From positions 26,215,797-26,279,796 of the forward strand of contig OX457053.1 of assembly GCA_949752735.1 (NCBI GenBank): a DNA stretch of 64,000 bases, read 5' to 3'. Numbering within the stretch: position 1 is the stretch's first letter; each line of letters starts with the position of its first letter. Source of the stretch: Lumbricus terrestris (taxonomy: Eukaryota; Annelida; Clitellata; Crassiclitellata; Lumbricidae). Positions 21,808 to 31,835 of this stretch are shown one piece after another. The translations under genes and the position numbers were made by a program. The notes beneath the pieces were generated by a model, which had not been told where the DNA came from, made no database searches, and saw only the letters and a program-made list of their open reading frames with translations.

Positions 21808-22077
21808 AGCTAGGCCCTATAATAATAAACGACCTGACTACTACTACCTCGCAATTACATAACACGCACCTAGCTCTCAACGGTGTGGTGTAGACACTAT
21901 ACACAGGCTAATGCGCGCGGCTATCAGACAACTCGGGCATGTGTATCCGTGTTGCAAACAGCTCCTAGTGTCGTACGTACCGAACGTGCAAGCGTGACTA
22001 TGGTCTCATTCTTTCGTAATCCTCCTTAATAAGCGGACTCCCAAGTTCTACGCTTCAGGTATCGGCCTGTAGTACGG

Positions 22078-22113
<36 letters not shown>

Positions 22114-22517
22114 CATGTGTAGCTGGCTATATCACATGTAGACCCACACAACCAATGGGATGGTGGTATAGTCGTAGATTGGAAACACATATTGGCAGTC
22201 AACCAGTCGGCGGGATTTATATAGGCAACGGCAGCCGAAACTCACAACAGCGTTGCCCGGTCGGGCGCATAGTCCAATCATCTCCAATGCCAGACCCACC
22301 AGCCAACCGCAATTACCTACAAGCTTTTATGTGCGAGTTGGCGTGTATGTGTATATATCTAAACAAGTTGATAAACGCCAATAATGCAATAACATGACAT
22401 TGGTTGAGTTATTATGTGTCGGTATAATAGGCCCTATAAATTAGCTCGGCTCCGTCTGGCTTTTTTGATACTGATTAAGCGCCCGAAAACATAACATAAT
22501 ATTTATTGTCGTATGCA
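21808..22517. promoter_or_regulatory. CpG-rich spacer upstream of the minus-strand ORF, with (CAG)11
   Basis: Higher GC and CpG than the neighbourhood, directly upstream (minus orientation) of the ORF ending at 21,807, so it could include its promoter. 22,079-22,111 is an uninterrupted run of eleven CAG units. No core promoter element is clear. Confidence 0.3.
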
Positions 22518-22782
22518 CAGTGGCGTAGACAAGGGGGGTTGGGGGGGGGGGTAAACCCCCCATTGGCCTAGAAAAAAGGTTGTTTTAAAGGTTATTTATC
22601 CACTTAAACAAGAAAAATAAAATAATTGCTTGTAGTAACAAGTGTTTTTCTAGTTTATTCCCTTTGTTACTTTATTCCCTTTTTATTTACTGTAATACGG
22701 TTGGGTTGGTGTCAGAAATAAAAGGGCATCGGCCAAGCCATAAAACCTCCAACCCCCTCAGAAATTCCTGGCTACTCCACTG
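22518..22782. mobile_element. MITE, CAGTGGCGTAG family
   Basis: Ends CAGTGGCGTAGACAAGG and CTGGCTACTCCACTG. Flanks CGTATGCA and CATATGCA agree at 7 of 8. Interior matches 56,533-56,809 in inverted orientation (AAAGGTTATTTATCCACTTA). Confidence 0.85.
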
Positions 22783-23097
22783 CATATGCAAGGGCCGTTC
22801 ACCTATAGGCACATGTACGAGGCCTGCGAAACGTGCATTATATTATAGCGCACATGATAGGCCTACGTATATCAACTTGCGATTGCAGAAAAAGCGAAAT
22901 AAAATATTATATATATGCTTGTCTAGAGGTCTAACTGCTTTGTTGACTTTCAAAAGGCATTTGATTGCATCAAGCTCGCTGCCACATGGGCAATACGGTA
23001 CTGAAGTCGTACTGCAGTATCGTAGCTACCACGTGTGCAATGTGTGTAAGGCACACGGGCCCACGACCTCCAGGGGCCCACAGAGATTATTGAATTA
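22783..23097. other. No gene seen
   Basis: Short spacer with CACACGGGCCCA...GGGGCCCAC, a phrase seen again at about 31,598-31,635, suggesting a small dispersed repeat. Confidence 0.4.
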
Positions 23098-23625
23098 TTA
23101 ATCTAACCTAATTAGTAATGTTACGTTCTCCCTTCCTCTCTTTTCTACTGGTACCCGGGAGGGATCACTTTTATCCATGGAGGCGTTCTTGATAGTATAA
23201 AACCCTGAGTATGGATGTTCTTCAGAGGTCAGTAACGCCTCGGATTCTTTCATTTCACGCCGAGGTCTCCTCCCGAACTCCATTAATAGAGCAGCCGCCT
23301 CTTCGGCTCTTTGGTCGGCCTCTCCACCGTTTGACAGGATGGCACGGTGGGTGTCCGTGACTCCCGAGCAGGGAGTGACCACCTCGGTTCGAGATGGTCC
23401 TGGGTGCGTTTCAGCCTCCATCGCCGACCCGAACCCTATAAGTCGTGCTCCAGAGCTCGGCGAGACCTCCGCCTCTCCTCCGACATATTCTGGAGCGTCG
23501 TCTCGTTCCTCCGCATATCTGCGAGCCAAATCCGACAGCAATTGCCGGCACTTTTGTTCATATTCACGTTTTAGGGTAGAGTTAGTCAGTAAAAGGCGAT
23601 ACCGTTCGTCCGTAATGTCTTCCAT
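23098..23625 (-). CDS. Unidentified coding exon whose ATG abuts the LTR element
   Basis: 175-codon minus-strand ORF starting at ATG 23,625-23,623. Composition is balanced and non-repetitive, unlike the repeat shadows nearby. Residues about 1-45 are charged and could form a helix or coiled coil (LLTNSTLKREYEQKCRQLL, DLARRYAEE). Then come an acidic/Gly/Ser linker, a second helical patch (QRAEEAAALLMEFGRR) and a Tyr/Gly segment (EEHPYSGFYTIKNASMDK). I do not recognise the family. The retrotransposon target duplication (ATGTC, 23,624-23,628) overlaps the first two bases of the start codon, so everything upstream of the ATG is now 6.2 kb away beyond 29,789. The stop at 23,098 may be intronic; no donor is obvious. 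Moderate confidence that it is a real gene piece. Confidence 0.5.
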   Translation of the reverse strand: MEDITDERYRLLLTNSTLKREYEQKCRQLLSDLARRYAEERDDAPEYVGGEAEVSPSSGARLIGFGSAMEAETHPGPSRTEVVTPCSGVTDTHRAILSNGGEADQRAEEAAALLMEFGRRPRREMKESEALLTSEEHPYSGFYTIKNASMDKSDPSRVPVEKRGRENVTLLIRLD

Positions 23626-23628
23626 GTC

Positions 23629-24799
23629 TGTAGCGATATCCTTGGTCCCACCTATACGTTCTTATCCTGATATATATTTTGTTGAATATTAATTGCACAT
23701 GTTAAGTTAGGGAGAGGCCCTAGTTAATGTCTAATTAATAATTCTAAGGAGAAATTATACATTGTTCTGTTTAATTAATTGACCAGTGCTATGACCAGTA
23801 CTTAGGGGCAAAATAAATATTAAATCGGGGCAAACATTGCGTAATACAGCAACGGCATTTGCTGATGGGACACGAGTAGTAAAAGATCGGCTGCTGCGCC
23901 TGCGCAATGAGGACAGTGGAGGTAAAGAGGGACGGAGTTGATGGCCGACGTTGAAACGGTCGTGAGTTGGAGTTAATTGTTGCCGGATGATGCCGGGTAG
24001 ATTCAGAGACATTTCAGACGTTCGGAAGACGGTGTAACGTTAGTTTGTATCCTAAAGTGAGGACAATACAGAGGTTCGAGGAGCGAAACGAAACGATCGA
24101 AATAGCGCAAAAACTAACCAGTTAACTGCGTCGATGTATTGCAATCTTAAGCAGACATCGGAGATCTACAAGGTTACTTCACGATATATTGCGAAGTAAT
24201 AAATAAACTACGAATGTTACATCGAACTCTCGAACTTTAATCGAAGGTAGCAACAGTCGGCAAATACGTTACCGAACAAGTACTGTTGGAATCGTAAACT
24301 GTAAAATCGAAGTTATACGAAAACGGGTAAGAAGAATACGGCAAAGAAAATCTGCAGAGAATCGAGGCCTACAGCGTCGGGAGATCTGCAACTGGGAGAA
24401 GGCGATGAAAACTGGACGACGGTGAACGACGACACGAGTTAAAGAATTCAACGCGGGAGGGTAGATATTATAGTTATATCCCTCAAAATAGCTATAATTA
24501 GTACTGGTCATTAAGTAGGTATATTTGAGAAAGACGTATCTAATTTGACATTTTCCCAAAACCCTTAGAGGAAAGATTTGTTTGCTGTACATGTTGACAT
24601 ATATTAATATTCATATGCTAATATTATTTTTATATTAAAACACACGACGTGTTGATTTGTTGACATATAGGGCAGTAACCTACATTGCAGCGAATAGGAA
24701 TATAATAAGCAAATGAGTAACTTGATCTCAGATCTGAGATCTGGAATATAATACCACCCGAACTATTGAGCCATAGTGTGGTCTTAGCATTCCGTTACA
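23629..24799 (+). repeat. 5' LTR
   Basis: 1,171 bp, from TGTAGCGATATCC to CATTCCGTTACA (TG...CA ends). AATAAA occurs near 23,812. Antisense ORFs within it are shadows and recur in the 3' LTR. Confidence 0.95.
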
Positions 24800-24803
24800 A
24801 AAC

Positions 24804-24821
24804 TGGGGGCTCGTCCGGGAT
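24804..24821 (+). promoter_or_regulatory. Primer binding site, tRNA-Pro type
   Basis: TGGGGGCTCGTCCGGGAT starts four bases after the 5' LTR. It is the 18-base sequence complementary to the 3' end of tRNA-Pro, as used by many gammaretroviruses and some Gypsy elements. Confidence 0.92.
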
Positions 24822-25099
24822 CTAGAACAATTTTAGACTCTAAATCTAAGTGATCTAAGAAGTATTAGATTGCATAGTTTAATTACGATAGAAATTAGTT
24901 TGACTCACGTGTGTATAAGCTTCAAGCGCCGTTTTAATATTAATTAGGTGTGACGTAGCTGGTAGTTCAATTATACTGACTGTTATTGGTTGACAAAGAG
25001 GTCAGGTCTAAGGTTGAACTGATTCACCGCGAAAATTTAAATAGCGTTTTGGAAAATTTTGTAGCGCAGACATATCTATAAGATAATTAATCTTTGACG

Positions 25100-25498
25100 A
25101 TGGCCGCAGAATACTCAAAGTGGGTTAAGGTTGGTTCGGACCTTGGTTATTCGGATCAAGGACTTAGAGATTTCGTCAGAGAGAGACAAGAAGAGAGCAA
25201 GGCCTTTAAACAAGCAGAATTGCTGGCTGATTATGAAAAAGAGAAATTAATTTCGGAACGAGAAAGGGAACGAAGGCAAGAAGAAATAGCTGACAAGAGA
25301 CGTCAAGAAGAGATAGCTGACAAAATACGCGAAGAAGAGAAACGAGAAGCTGACAAGAGACGTCAAGAAGAGATAGCTGACAAAATACTCGAAGAAGAAA
25401 TAGCTGACAAACGACGTAATGAGGAATTAGAATTACGAAAGCTAGAGATGGAAGAAAAGAGGAATTCGGAAGAGAGAGAGAGAGAGAAGCCAATCTGA
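25100..25498 (+). CDS. Gag N-terminal part, ends at a frame break
   Basis: ATG at 25,100 (MAAEYSKWVKVGSDLGYSDQ), then a highly charged Glu/Arg/Lys helical region with a repeated RRQEEIADK unit (tandem duplications of 12-20 codons), likely coiled coil. It ends at a stop just after an AG dinucleotide run (about 25,474-25,490). The downstream sequence is open in another frame and continues to the next ORF, so the break fits slippage in the dinucleotide run. A -1 programmed shift is a less likely alternative. Confidence 0.8.
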   Translation: MAAEYSKWVKVGSDLGYSDQGLRDFVRERQEESKAFKQAELLADYEKEKLISERERERRQEEIADKRRQEEIADKIREEEKREADKRRQEEIADKILEEEIADKRRNEELELRKLEMEEKRNSEEREREKPI

Positions 25499-25635
25499 AG
25501 AGGATTGAATTAGACAACCAGAAAACGATTAGACTTAAAGAACTGGAACAAGAAAGACGACAAGGCGATAGAGATGATTGGATTGGAAATGGTTATAGTA
25601 GGGAAACCAGTGGACAGAATAATAATGCCAAGAAT

Positions 25636-27609
25636 GTGAAGATGCCAGTATTTAGGGAAGACAGAGATTGTCTTGATGCCTATCTATTAAGGTTCGAGAG
25701 GACCTGCATGGCATACGAAGTTCCAGAAAGAATGTGGGCATTAACACTAGTGAAATCCTTAGACGGAAAAGCATTGCAAGTTTTCGAGAGGTTGGAAGTA
25801 GATGAAGCACAAGATTACAAGAAATTAAAAGAGGAACTGTTGAAACGATTCCAGCTCACGGAAAATGGGTATAGAAAGAAGTTTCGCTCTTCTAAACGTG
25901 ACACAGATGAAACTGTAACTCAGTATGTTGAGAGATTGAGACGATATTTGAGGCAGTGGTTGTCAATGGCTGGATTCAAGAATGATTATAAAGGACTAGA
26001 GACACTGGTATTGCGTGATCAGTTCTTAGTGACATGCGATGATGAGATGAGATGCTTTCTCAAAGAAAAGGGAAAGGTGAATCTGGAAACATTGCTAGAG
26101 CAAGCACAGAATTATGTGGAGGCTAGAGAAATTAGGGAGAGGAAGTGGACACCTATTCACAAAGAAAGAGACACTGAACCTGAAGGTCGTTCAAGAGAAT
26201 TTGCAAGGAGTAATAGTGAGAATAGAAGTAGTAGTCTTGGACGGAATAGGAACAGAGAACAGGACAGGTACGAAGATAGAGGTCGGTTCAAAAATGAATG
26301 GGATTTCAGGAATAGTAAACGGAGGGAAGTTGGTAGAGAAGATCCAAGAGGAGGCTGCTTCCATTGTGGATCTACGTTACATTATGCATCAAAATGCGAT
26401 AAGATGGGACCAGGCGCAAGGGCACATACGGTCGCCACTATGCAGTGCTTTGAAGATAGAGAAGAGGAAGATGTGGAACATGAGGTTACCATATCGTGCT
26501 ATGAAGCTGAAGGAGCAGAAACGATGGGGGCTTATACGAGCATGGCGTTGGTGAATGGGAAACAGGTGAAGGCACTAAATGATTCGGGTGCAACATGTGT
26601 TGCCATTAGAAAGGGTTTAGAGAAACCTTACCAGTATACTGGACGTAAAATGGTTTGCAGATTTGCTAATGGAACCAAAGTAAAATACCCAACAGCTCTG
26701 ATTGACATCAAGAGTAAAGAATTTGAAGGGAAAGCAGAGGCATTAGTGATAAAGAACTTGGTCAAAGAGCTGATAGTAAATCCCGGTTTATACGAGAAGA
26801 AACCAAAAAGAATTGGGTGTACAAATGAAATCAGGGTCAACGACGTTGGAGTGAATACCCATGAGAATGATGTCACAAGGGGCGATGCTAGTAAGGAGGT
26901 AGTCGCTGGTGATGTTGAGGAGACAGTGCGTAAACGAGTGACGTTCGAAGAAGATAATCTGCTAAGAGGTGAACGTGACACACTTGAAGAAAAGTCGGAT
27001 ACTGGTCTGGACACAGCATATAGGTTCAATACCATAGAGCAGTCGAAGGCAGAGGGGCCTGTGAAAGGGATATTAGCCGGGTACGGTACACATACACATG
27101 ACAAAGATAGAAAAGAGCGAAAAGGTGAAACAGTAAAGAAGACCTTTAGAAATAAACCACTGAGATTGGTAGAAACACATGATAGATACTTAATCACGGG
27201 CAGAGGCAGTGAGTTAAGTGACAGTCGTAGAAATCAGAGTAAATGTTGGAAAGAAAGAGTAGACTGGAGAAAGGAAGAGAACAGAAATAAGCGAAATGTG
27301 AACCAGTCTAGGAGATCGAATGAATGGAGATACGGAGAATACGAAGAGAGTCCAAATGTGGATAGTAGAGATATAAGGTGGAATAGGAAGAACGCATACA
27401 GATATAATTGGAGAAATAATAGACCGTGGTACAGAGAAGAACCAGCTGATCAGTCTGGAGGAATACAAAATAAGAGTTATGGAAGTTGCAATGATATGAA
27501 TAGGTGGAGAAGTAGGTCATGGAATGACAGAGAAAGGTCATGTCCTAAAGGTAGTGTTAGGTATAGGACTAACGGAGATGTGATTGTAGGGAGTTTTGAG
27601 GAAAAGTAA
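25636..27609 (+). CDS. Gag C-terminal part plus aspartic protease
   Basis: 657 codons from the first internal Met; the open frame actually begins upstream near 25,490. First about 130 residues resemble the SCAN-related capsid region of Gypsy gag (SLDGKALQVFERLEVDEAQD, LKEELLKRFQLTENGYRKKF). A CCHC knuckle is at residues about 241-254 (CFHCGSTLHYASKC). The aspartic protease catalytic triplet is at about residue 316 (LNDSGATCVAI). The remaining 300 residues are basic and low-complexity (Arg/Asn/Trp-rich), where a complete element would have pol. The ORF ends without RT motifs. Confidence 0.88.
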   Translation: MKMPVFREDRDCLDAYLLRFERTCMAYEVPERMWALTLVKSLDGKALQVFERLEVDEAQDYKKLKEELLKRFQLTENGYRKKFRSSKRDTDETVTQYVERLRRYLRQWLSMAGFKNDYKGLETLVLRDQFLVTCDDEMRCFLKEKGKVNLETLLEQAQNYVEAREIRERKWTPIHKERDTEPEGRSREFARSNSENRSSSLGRNRNREQDRYEDRGRFKNEWDFRNSKRREVGREDPRGGCFHCGSTLHYASKCDKMGPGARAHTVATMQCFEDREEEDVEHEVTISCYEAEGAETMGAYTSMALVNGKQVKALNDSGATCVAIRKGLEKPYQYTGRKMVCRFANGTKVKYPTALIDIKSKEFEGKAEALVIKNLVKELIVNPGLYEKKPKRIGCTNEIRVNDVGVNTHENDVTRGDASKEVVAGDVEETVRKRVTFEEDNLLRGERDTLEEKSDTGLDTAYRFNTIEQSKAEGPVKGILAGYGTHTHDKDRKERKGETVKKTFRNKPLRLVETHDRYLITGRGSELSDSRRNQSKCWKERVDWRKEENRNKRNVNQSRRSNEWRYGEYEESPNVDSRDIRWNRKNAYRYNWRNNRPWYREEPADQSGGIQNKSYGSCNDMNRWRSRSWNDRERSCPKGSVRYRTNGDVIVGSFEEK

Positions 27610-27789
27610 AATGAAGGACGAGCTGTCCAAAGAAGAGCAGAAGTCCTGCGAACAGAAGTTAATAGTAGTAAGCATAGAATAGTTAAGTAAGTAGATATGT
27701 AAATATAATACATTATGAGATTAAGTTGAGTTATTGTTGAAAGTAAGTTAGCGAGTTATGTTGAGTAGAAGGAAGATAAATAAGATAGG

Positions 27790-28344
27790 ATCAGAGCAAA
27801 GGAAGAGACTGTCGACAAGATAAAGGAGATGCCTAAACCGAGAAATAAGAAACAGACAAGGAAGAATGGCAAGATAACAGTCGAATGGAATGATGATCTA
27901 GAGAGGTCATTTCAGAGTTTAAAGAATGCTTTATCAGAAGCACCGATATTGAAATTACCTGAGATTGGTGTGGAATTCACTTTGAGAACGGATGCGTCCA
28001 ATACGGCGATGGGATGTGTACTGATGCAGAGTCATGATGGGGTTATGCATCCAGTGGCTTATACAAGCAGGAAATTTAGTGAGAGTGAAAGGAACTATTC
28101 TGTGGAGGAGAGAGAGTGCCTGGCGATGGTTTGGGGGATTAGAAAGTTCAACCGCTACCTGTATGGCCAAGAATTTGTGGTAGAGACTGACCACTTAGGA
28201 CTGCAATACTTAAAGACTGGTAACATAAGAAATGCTAGAGTAATGCGCTGGTACCTAATGCTTCAGAACTACAGCTTTAGAGTTAGATACCTCAAAGGTA
28301 GTGACAATGTAGTGGCTGACTATTTAAGCCGAGGATTAGAGTAA
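27790..28344 (+). pseudogene. RT thumb end plus RNase H domain of pol, core RT missing
   Basis: Frame opens before ATG 27,829 and reads an RT C-terminal helix (DKIKEMPKPRNKKQ), then WNDDLERSFQSLKNALSEAP and the RNase H domain: catalytic Asp in LRTDASNTAMG, Glu in YSVEERECLAMVWGI, Asp in VETDHLGLQYL, ending VADYLSRGLE-stop. All three acidic residues are present, but the RT palm with its DD pair is absent, and a short stretch before the connection is also lost. Nothing resembling integrase follows. Separated from the gag-protease ORF by about 180 noncoding bases. Confidence 0.88.
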
Positions 28345-28596
28345 GTAGAATTAGACATGTAGATAGGAGAATCAGTGTAAATGCAATGTAAATTACAAGT
28401 ATAGGTACGGTAAAGGTGATACAATTTAAATTATCACAATAGATATTAGATGTTAATGTTGAATATAATGTTACATAGTTACGTAGCTATAGCTAGTGTA
28501 TGCATTAGTATAGATGGCTGAGTAATAGTGATAGTATAAGAAGTATAGGTAGTTTGAATAAGGATATTGAAAAGAAAATTTGTAGCAAATTTTAAT

Positions 28597-28611
28597 TTGT
28601 GGGGGGATTGT
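28597..28611 (+). promoter_or_regulatory. Polypurine tract
   Basis: GTGGGGGGATTGT immediately before the 3' LTR, the expected plus-strand primer site. Confidence 0.75.
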
Positions 28612-29784
28612 TGTAGCGATATCCTTGGTCCCACCTATACGTTCTTATCCTGATATATATTTTGTTGAATATTAATTGCACATGTTAAGTTAGGGAGAGG
28701 CCCTAGTTAATGTCTAATTAATAATTCTAAGGAGAAATTATACATTGTTCTGTTTAATTAATTGACCAGTGCTATGACCAGTACTTAGGGGCAAAATAAA
28801 TATTAAATCGGGGCAAACATTGCGTAATACAGCAACGGCATTTGCTGATGGGACACGAGTAGTAAAAGATCGGCTGCTGCGCCTGCGCAATGAGGACAGT
28901 GGAGGTAAAGAGGGACGGAGTTGATGGCCGACGTTGAAACGGTCGTGAGTTGGAGTTAATTGTTGCCGGATGATGCCGGGTAGATTCAGAGACATTTCAG
29001 ACGTTCGGAAGACGGTGTAACGTTAGTTTGTATCCTAAAGTGAGAACAATACAGAGGTTCGAGGAGCGAAACGAAACGATCGAAATAGCGCAAAAACTAA
29101 CCAGTTAACTGCGTCGATGTATTGCAATCTTAAGCAGACATCGGAGATCTACAAGGTTACTTCACGATATATTGCGAAGTAATAAATAAACTACGAATGT
29201 TACATCGAACTCTCGAACTTTAATCGAAGGTAGCAACAGTCGGCAAATACGTTACCGAACAAGTACTGTTGGAATCGTAAACTGTAAAATCGAAGTTATA
29301 CGAAAACGGGTAAGAAGAATACGGCAAAGAAAATCTGCAGAGAATCGAGGCCTACAGCGTCGGGAGATCTGCAACTGGGAGAAGGCGATGAAAACTGGAC
29401 GACGGTGAACGACGACACGAGTTAAAGAATTCAACGCGGGAGGGTAGATATTATAGTTATATCCCTCAAAATAGCTATAATTAGTACTGGTCATTAAGTA
29501 GGTATATTTGAGAAAGACTTGTATCTAATTTGACATTTTCCCAAAACCCTTAGAGGAAAGATTTGTTTGCTGTACATGTTGACATATATTAATATTCATA
29601 TGCTAATATTATTTTTATATTAAAACACACGACGTGTTGATTTGTTGACATATAGGGCAGTAACCTACATTGCAGCGAATAGGAATATAATATGCAAATG
29701 AGTAACTTGATCTCAGATCTGAGATCTGGAATATAATACCACCCGAACTATTGAGCCATAGTGTGGTCTTAGCATTCCGTTACA
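28612..29784 (+). repeat. 3' LTR
   Basis: 1,173 bp, TGTAGCG...GTTACA. Compared with the 5' LTR: G to A at about 29,044, an extra TT at about 29,518 and A to T at about 29,693. Confidence 0.95.
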
Positions 29785-30599
29785 ATGTCGTTGTAGGTCA
29801 CAAAACGCATACAACCGTAATTAAAACTGTAGTGAATTATCCATTCAAGAGTCCGAGATAAGAAAGTAACGCCCAGACGCCAAGTTGTTTTCGAACTAAC
29901 TTCTTATCAACTTTTTACTACAACATTCTGAATTATGAAACGCTACCAATCGCCATTTTACATCCGACCTTCTTGTTCAACCCTCTCTTCAACACACTCC
30001 TCTAGTTGGTCCTCCTATCCCATCCAACCGACTTCTATAGCGCTTAAGAAATTACAATTAGGGCCGGAAGCCATTTCCGGCACAGTAATTCACATTATTT
30101 TGTGACAGATGTAATTTTTGTGAAAACACTGGCTTTATGCTATTTTGTTACTTTTCTTCAGCCGTGCTGTTGGCAGGCAAACTATATACCGTACTTAACT
30201 CTTTACCGTATACTTAACTCTTTTTGACTTGCGTTTTCGTCTCAAGTCATGATGGTCAAAATGCAAGATGACGTTAGTGTGTGTGTGAATGACAATAAAG
30301 AATAGAACCTCAACCTAATACGGTTTTAAGTGGAGAACATGAAACGAATCATATCGGCATAAGATTTTCATTTCGCTGATTCGCTTCCCTATATGTAAAG
30401 GATAAGGGCACGCCTGTGCTATCTATGATATGTGTGATAATTATATGCCCGTCTATCTGTCACGATCGTCTAGGCCAATAGTAATTAAATGGTGTACTGC
30501 AGGAACCTCATACTTGTGACAGGCAAGCTCGTGTATTCCGGTCAATTGCTGGACATGGTAGCGGTAGACCTATAGTGACCTCACATCTGTCTCAACCAG
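29785..30599. other. Former upstream region of the minus-strand ORF at 23.1-23.6 kb
   Basis: Before the LTR insertion this sequence directly preceded the ATG at 23,625 (minus orientation), so 5' UTR and promoter would lie here. The minus strand shows AAAATGGCGATTGG (29,946-29,959), combining a YY1-like ATGGCG and a CCAAT-box-like ATTGG. A GCCGGAA/TTTCCGGC hairpin lies at about 30,063-30,081. No other gene seen. Confidence 0.35.
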
Positions 30600-30777
30600 G
30601 GTGAGAATTGCCGGGGTTTGAGGTGGTTCAACCCTCGCAAATCTTTCTTGGGGTCACATAGTTAAGCCTTCTTTTCACCTCTTCACAACACAACTCCACT
30701 TGGGTCATTGTCTGATCCAATTTATTTTTGTTGTAATTCGCATGCTGCTCTCAATTCCTCCCAGCTCTCACCCCGAA
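30600..30777. mobile_element. MITE, AGGGTGAGAATTGCCGG family
   Basis: GGGTGAGAATTGCCGGGGTT at the left matches 20,831; right end CCAGCTCTCACCCCG is partly inverted. Confidence 0.5.
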
Positions 30778-31028
30778 AATCAAGGAGACACCAAATTGAG
30801 CACGTGTGGGTCAGAGTCCTAGAGAATCACGGGAATCAATTGCCCCATTTTTGCACTTGCATGAAATATTGCTAAACGTTTTTTCGGTAGACCTTCTATA
30901 TATATGACAATTTGATGATTATTTTGTTTTTGGTAAGCAAGTTGCAAATCATGGATCCGAATAATGATAAATGAATGACTTTTTGCTGAACAACATGCCA
31001 TAAATAAAACTCTAGGATTCCATGGCAT
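30778..31028. other. No gene seen
   Basis: Short AT-rich spacer. Confidence 0.4.
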
Positions 31029-31333
31029 CATGGGCGGAGTTTATCAGGGACTAGGGGCTAAGCCGCCCCCCAAGAAGACCCAGAGTCAATTTTTTTTACC
31101 GTGTAAATGGTATCGTTTTTCGGGCTTAGCCCCCCACGCGAACTTTCTGAATGACTAAAAAAAAGGTCATCACTTTTTTGGGTCGAGGAAATGTAGTACT
31201 CTTCATGAGAGTTGAAACTTGGCGACTAAAAAAAGGTCATCAACTTTTTGGGCCGGGAAAAAAATTTTCGGCGAGGCTAGTCCTGGAGAAATTTTTCCAG
31301 CTCCCCCAAGAACGAAAACCAAACTCCGCCCAT
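31029..31333. mobile_element. MITE, CATGGGCGGAG family, perfect TSD
   Basis: Starts CATGGGCGGAGTTTATC and ends AAACTCCGCCCATG. Octamer CATGGCAT duplicated at 31,021-31,028 and 31,334-31,341. Internal motif twice (about 31,153 and 31,223). Confidence 0.9.
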
Positions 31334-31835
31334 GCATGGCATTGTCTTAAGTAGGCATATACTAGTAAATAATAGATGGACAAGTCTGCAAAGTGATAGA
31401 TTTCAAATTCGGATGAGAAATCACTTCCGCTATAGCACTTTAATTCATCATTCTGTGTTATTCGTGCAATATTCGCGTTTATTCTGTGAGTGAGTTGTAT
31501 TGCATATGTTAGGCCTAATAGTAATAGCTAATGCCATTGATTAGTTATAGTGATCTTGATTGCAAGAACGCAAAGATACCTGCCATACAAGGCCAAACAG
31601 GGGCCCATACGGGACCTCTGCACACGGGCCCATGAAAAGCTAGCTACGCCGCTGTCGTACTGAGTCGGGAACCGACTGATACGGACAGAGATCAAAGTCT
31701 GCAGTGAATGTGGGACGGGAAATAAGAGAATAGTTTGTGAGAATTGTGACTAGAATAGGAACAATGCAAGGCAGAGATCCAATAATATTACGCTTAATAG
31801 ATTTATTACTCGTAGGCCAGCTTGGAAAGAGTCAT
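31334..31835. other. No gene seen
   Basis: Spacer; contains a copy of the CACACGGGCCCATG...GCTACGCCGCTG phrase near 31,620-31,655. Confidence 0.4.

Larger units (their letters stand above)
23629..29784 (+). mobile_element. Young Ty3/Gypsy-type LTR retrotransposon, internally deleted, 5-bp TSD
   Basis: 6,156 bp with direct LTRs, tRNA-Pro primer site, gag with CCHC knuckle, protease, an RNase H segment and a polypurine tract. Identical ATGTC pentamers at 23,624-23,628 and 29,785-29,789 are the integration duplication. LTRs differ by two substitutions and one 2-bp indel over about 1,172 bp, so insertion is recent. No FADD/YxDD reverse transcriptase core and no integrase motifs (HHCC, DDE) are visible, so it must have been mobilised in trans. 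In Gmr1-type Gypsy elements integrase precedes RT; with that order most of the loss could be one internal deletion between protease and the RT thumb (inference). Confidence 0.95.

Noticed and set aside
23755..24012. 85-codon minus ORF present in both LTRs as a gene
   Set aside because: It is antisense inside the LTR and duplicated only because the LTR is.
25470..25500. Programmed -1 ribosomal frameshift in gag
   Set aside because: Location in the middle of gag and within a dinucleotide run, without a recognised slippery heptamer and pseudoknot, makes repeat slippage simpler; not fully excluded.
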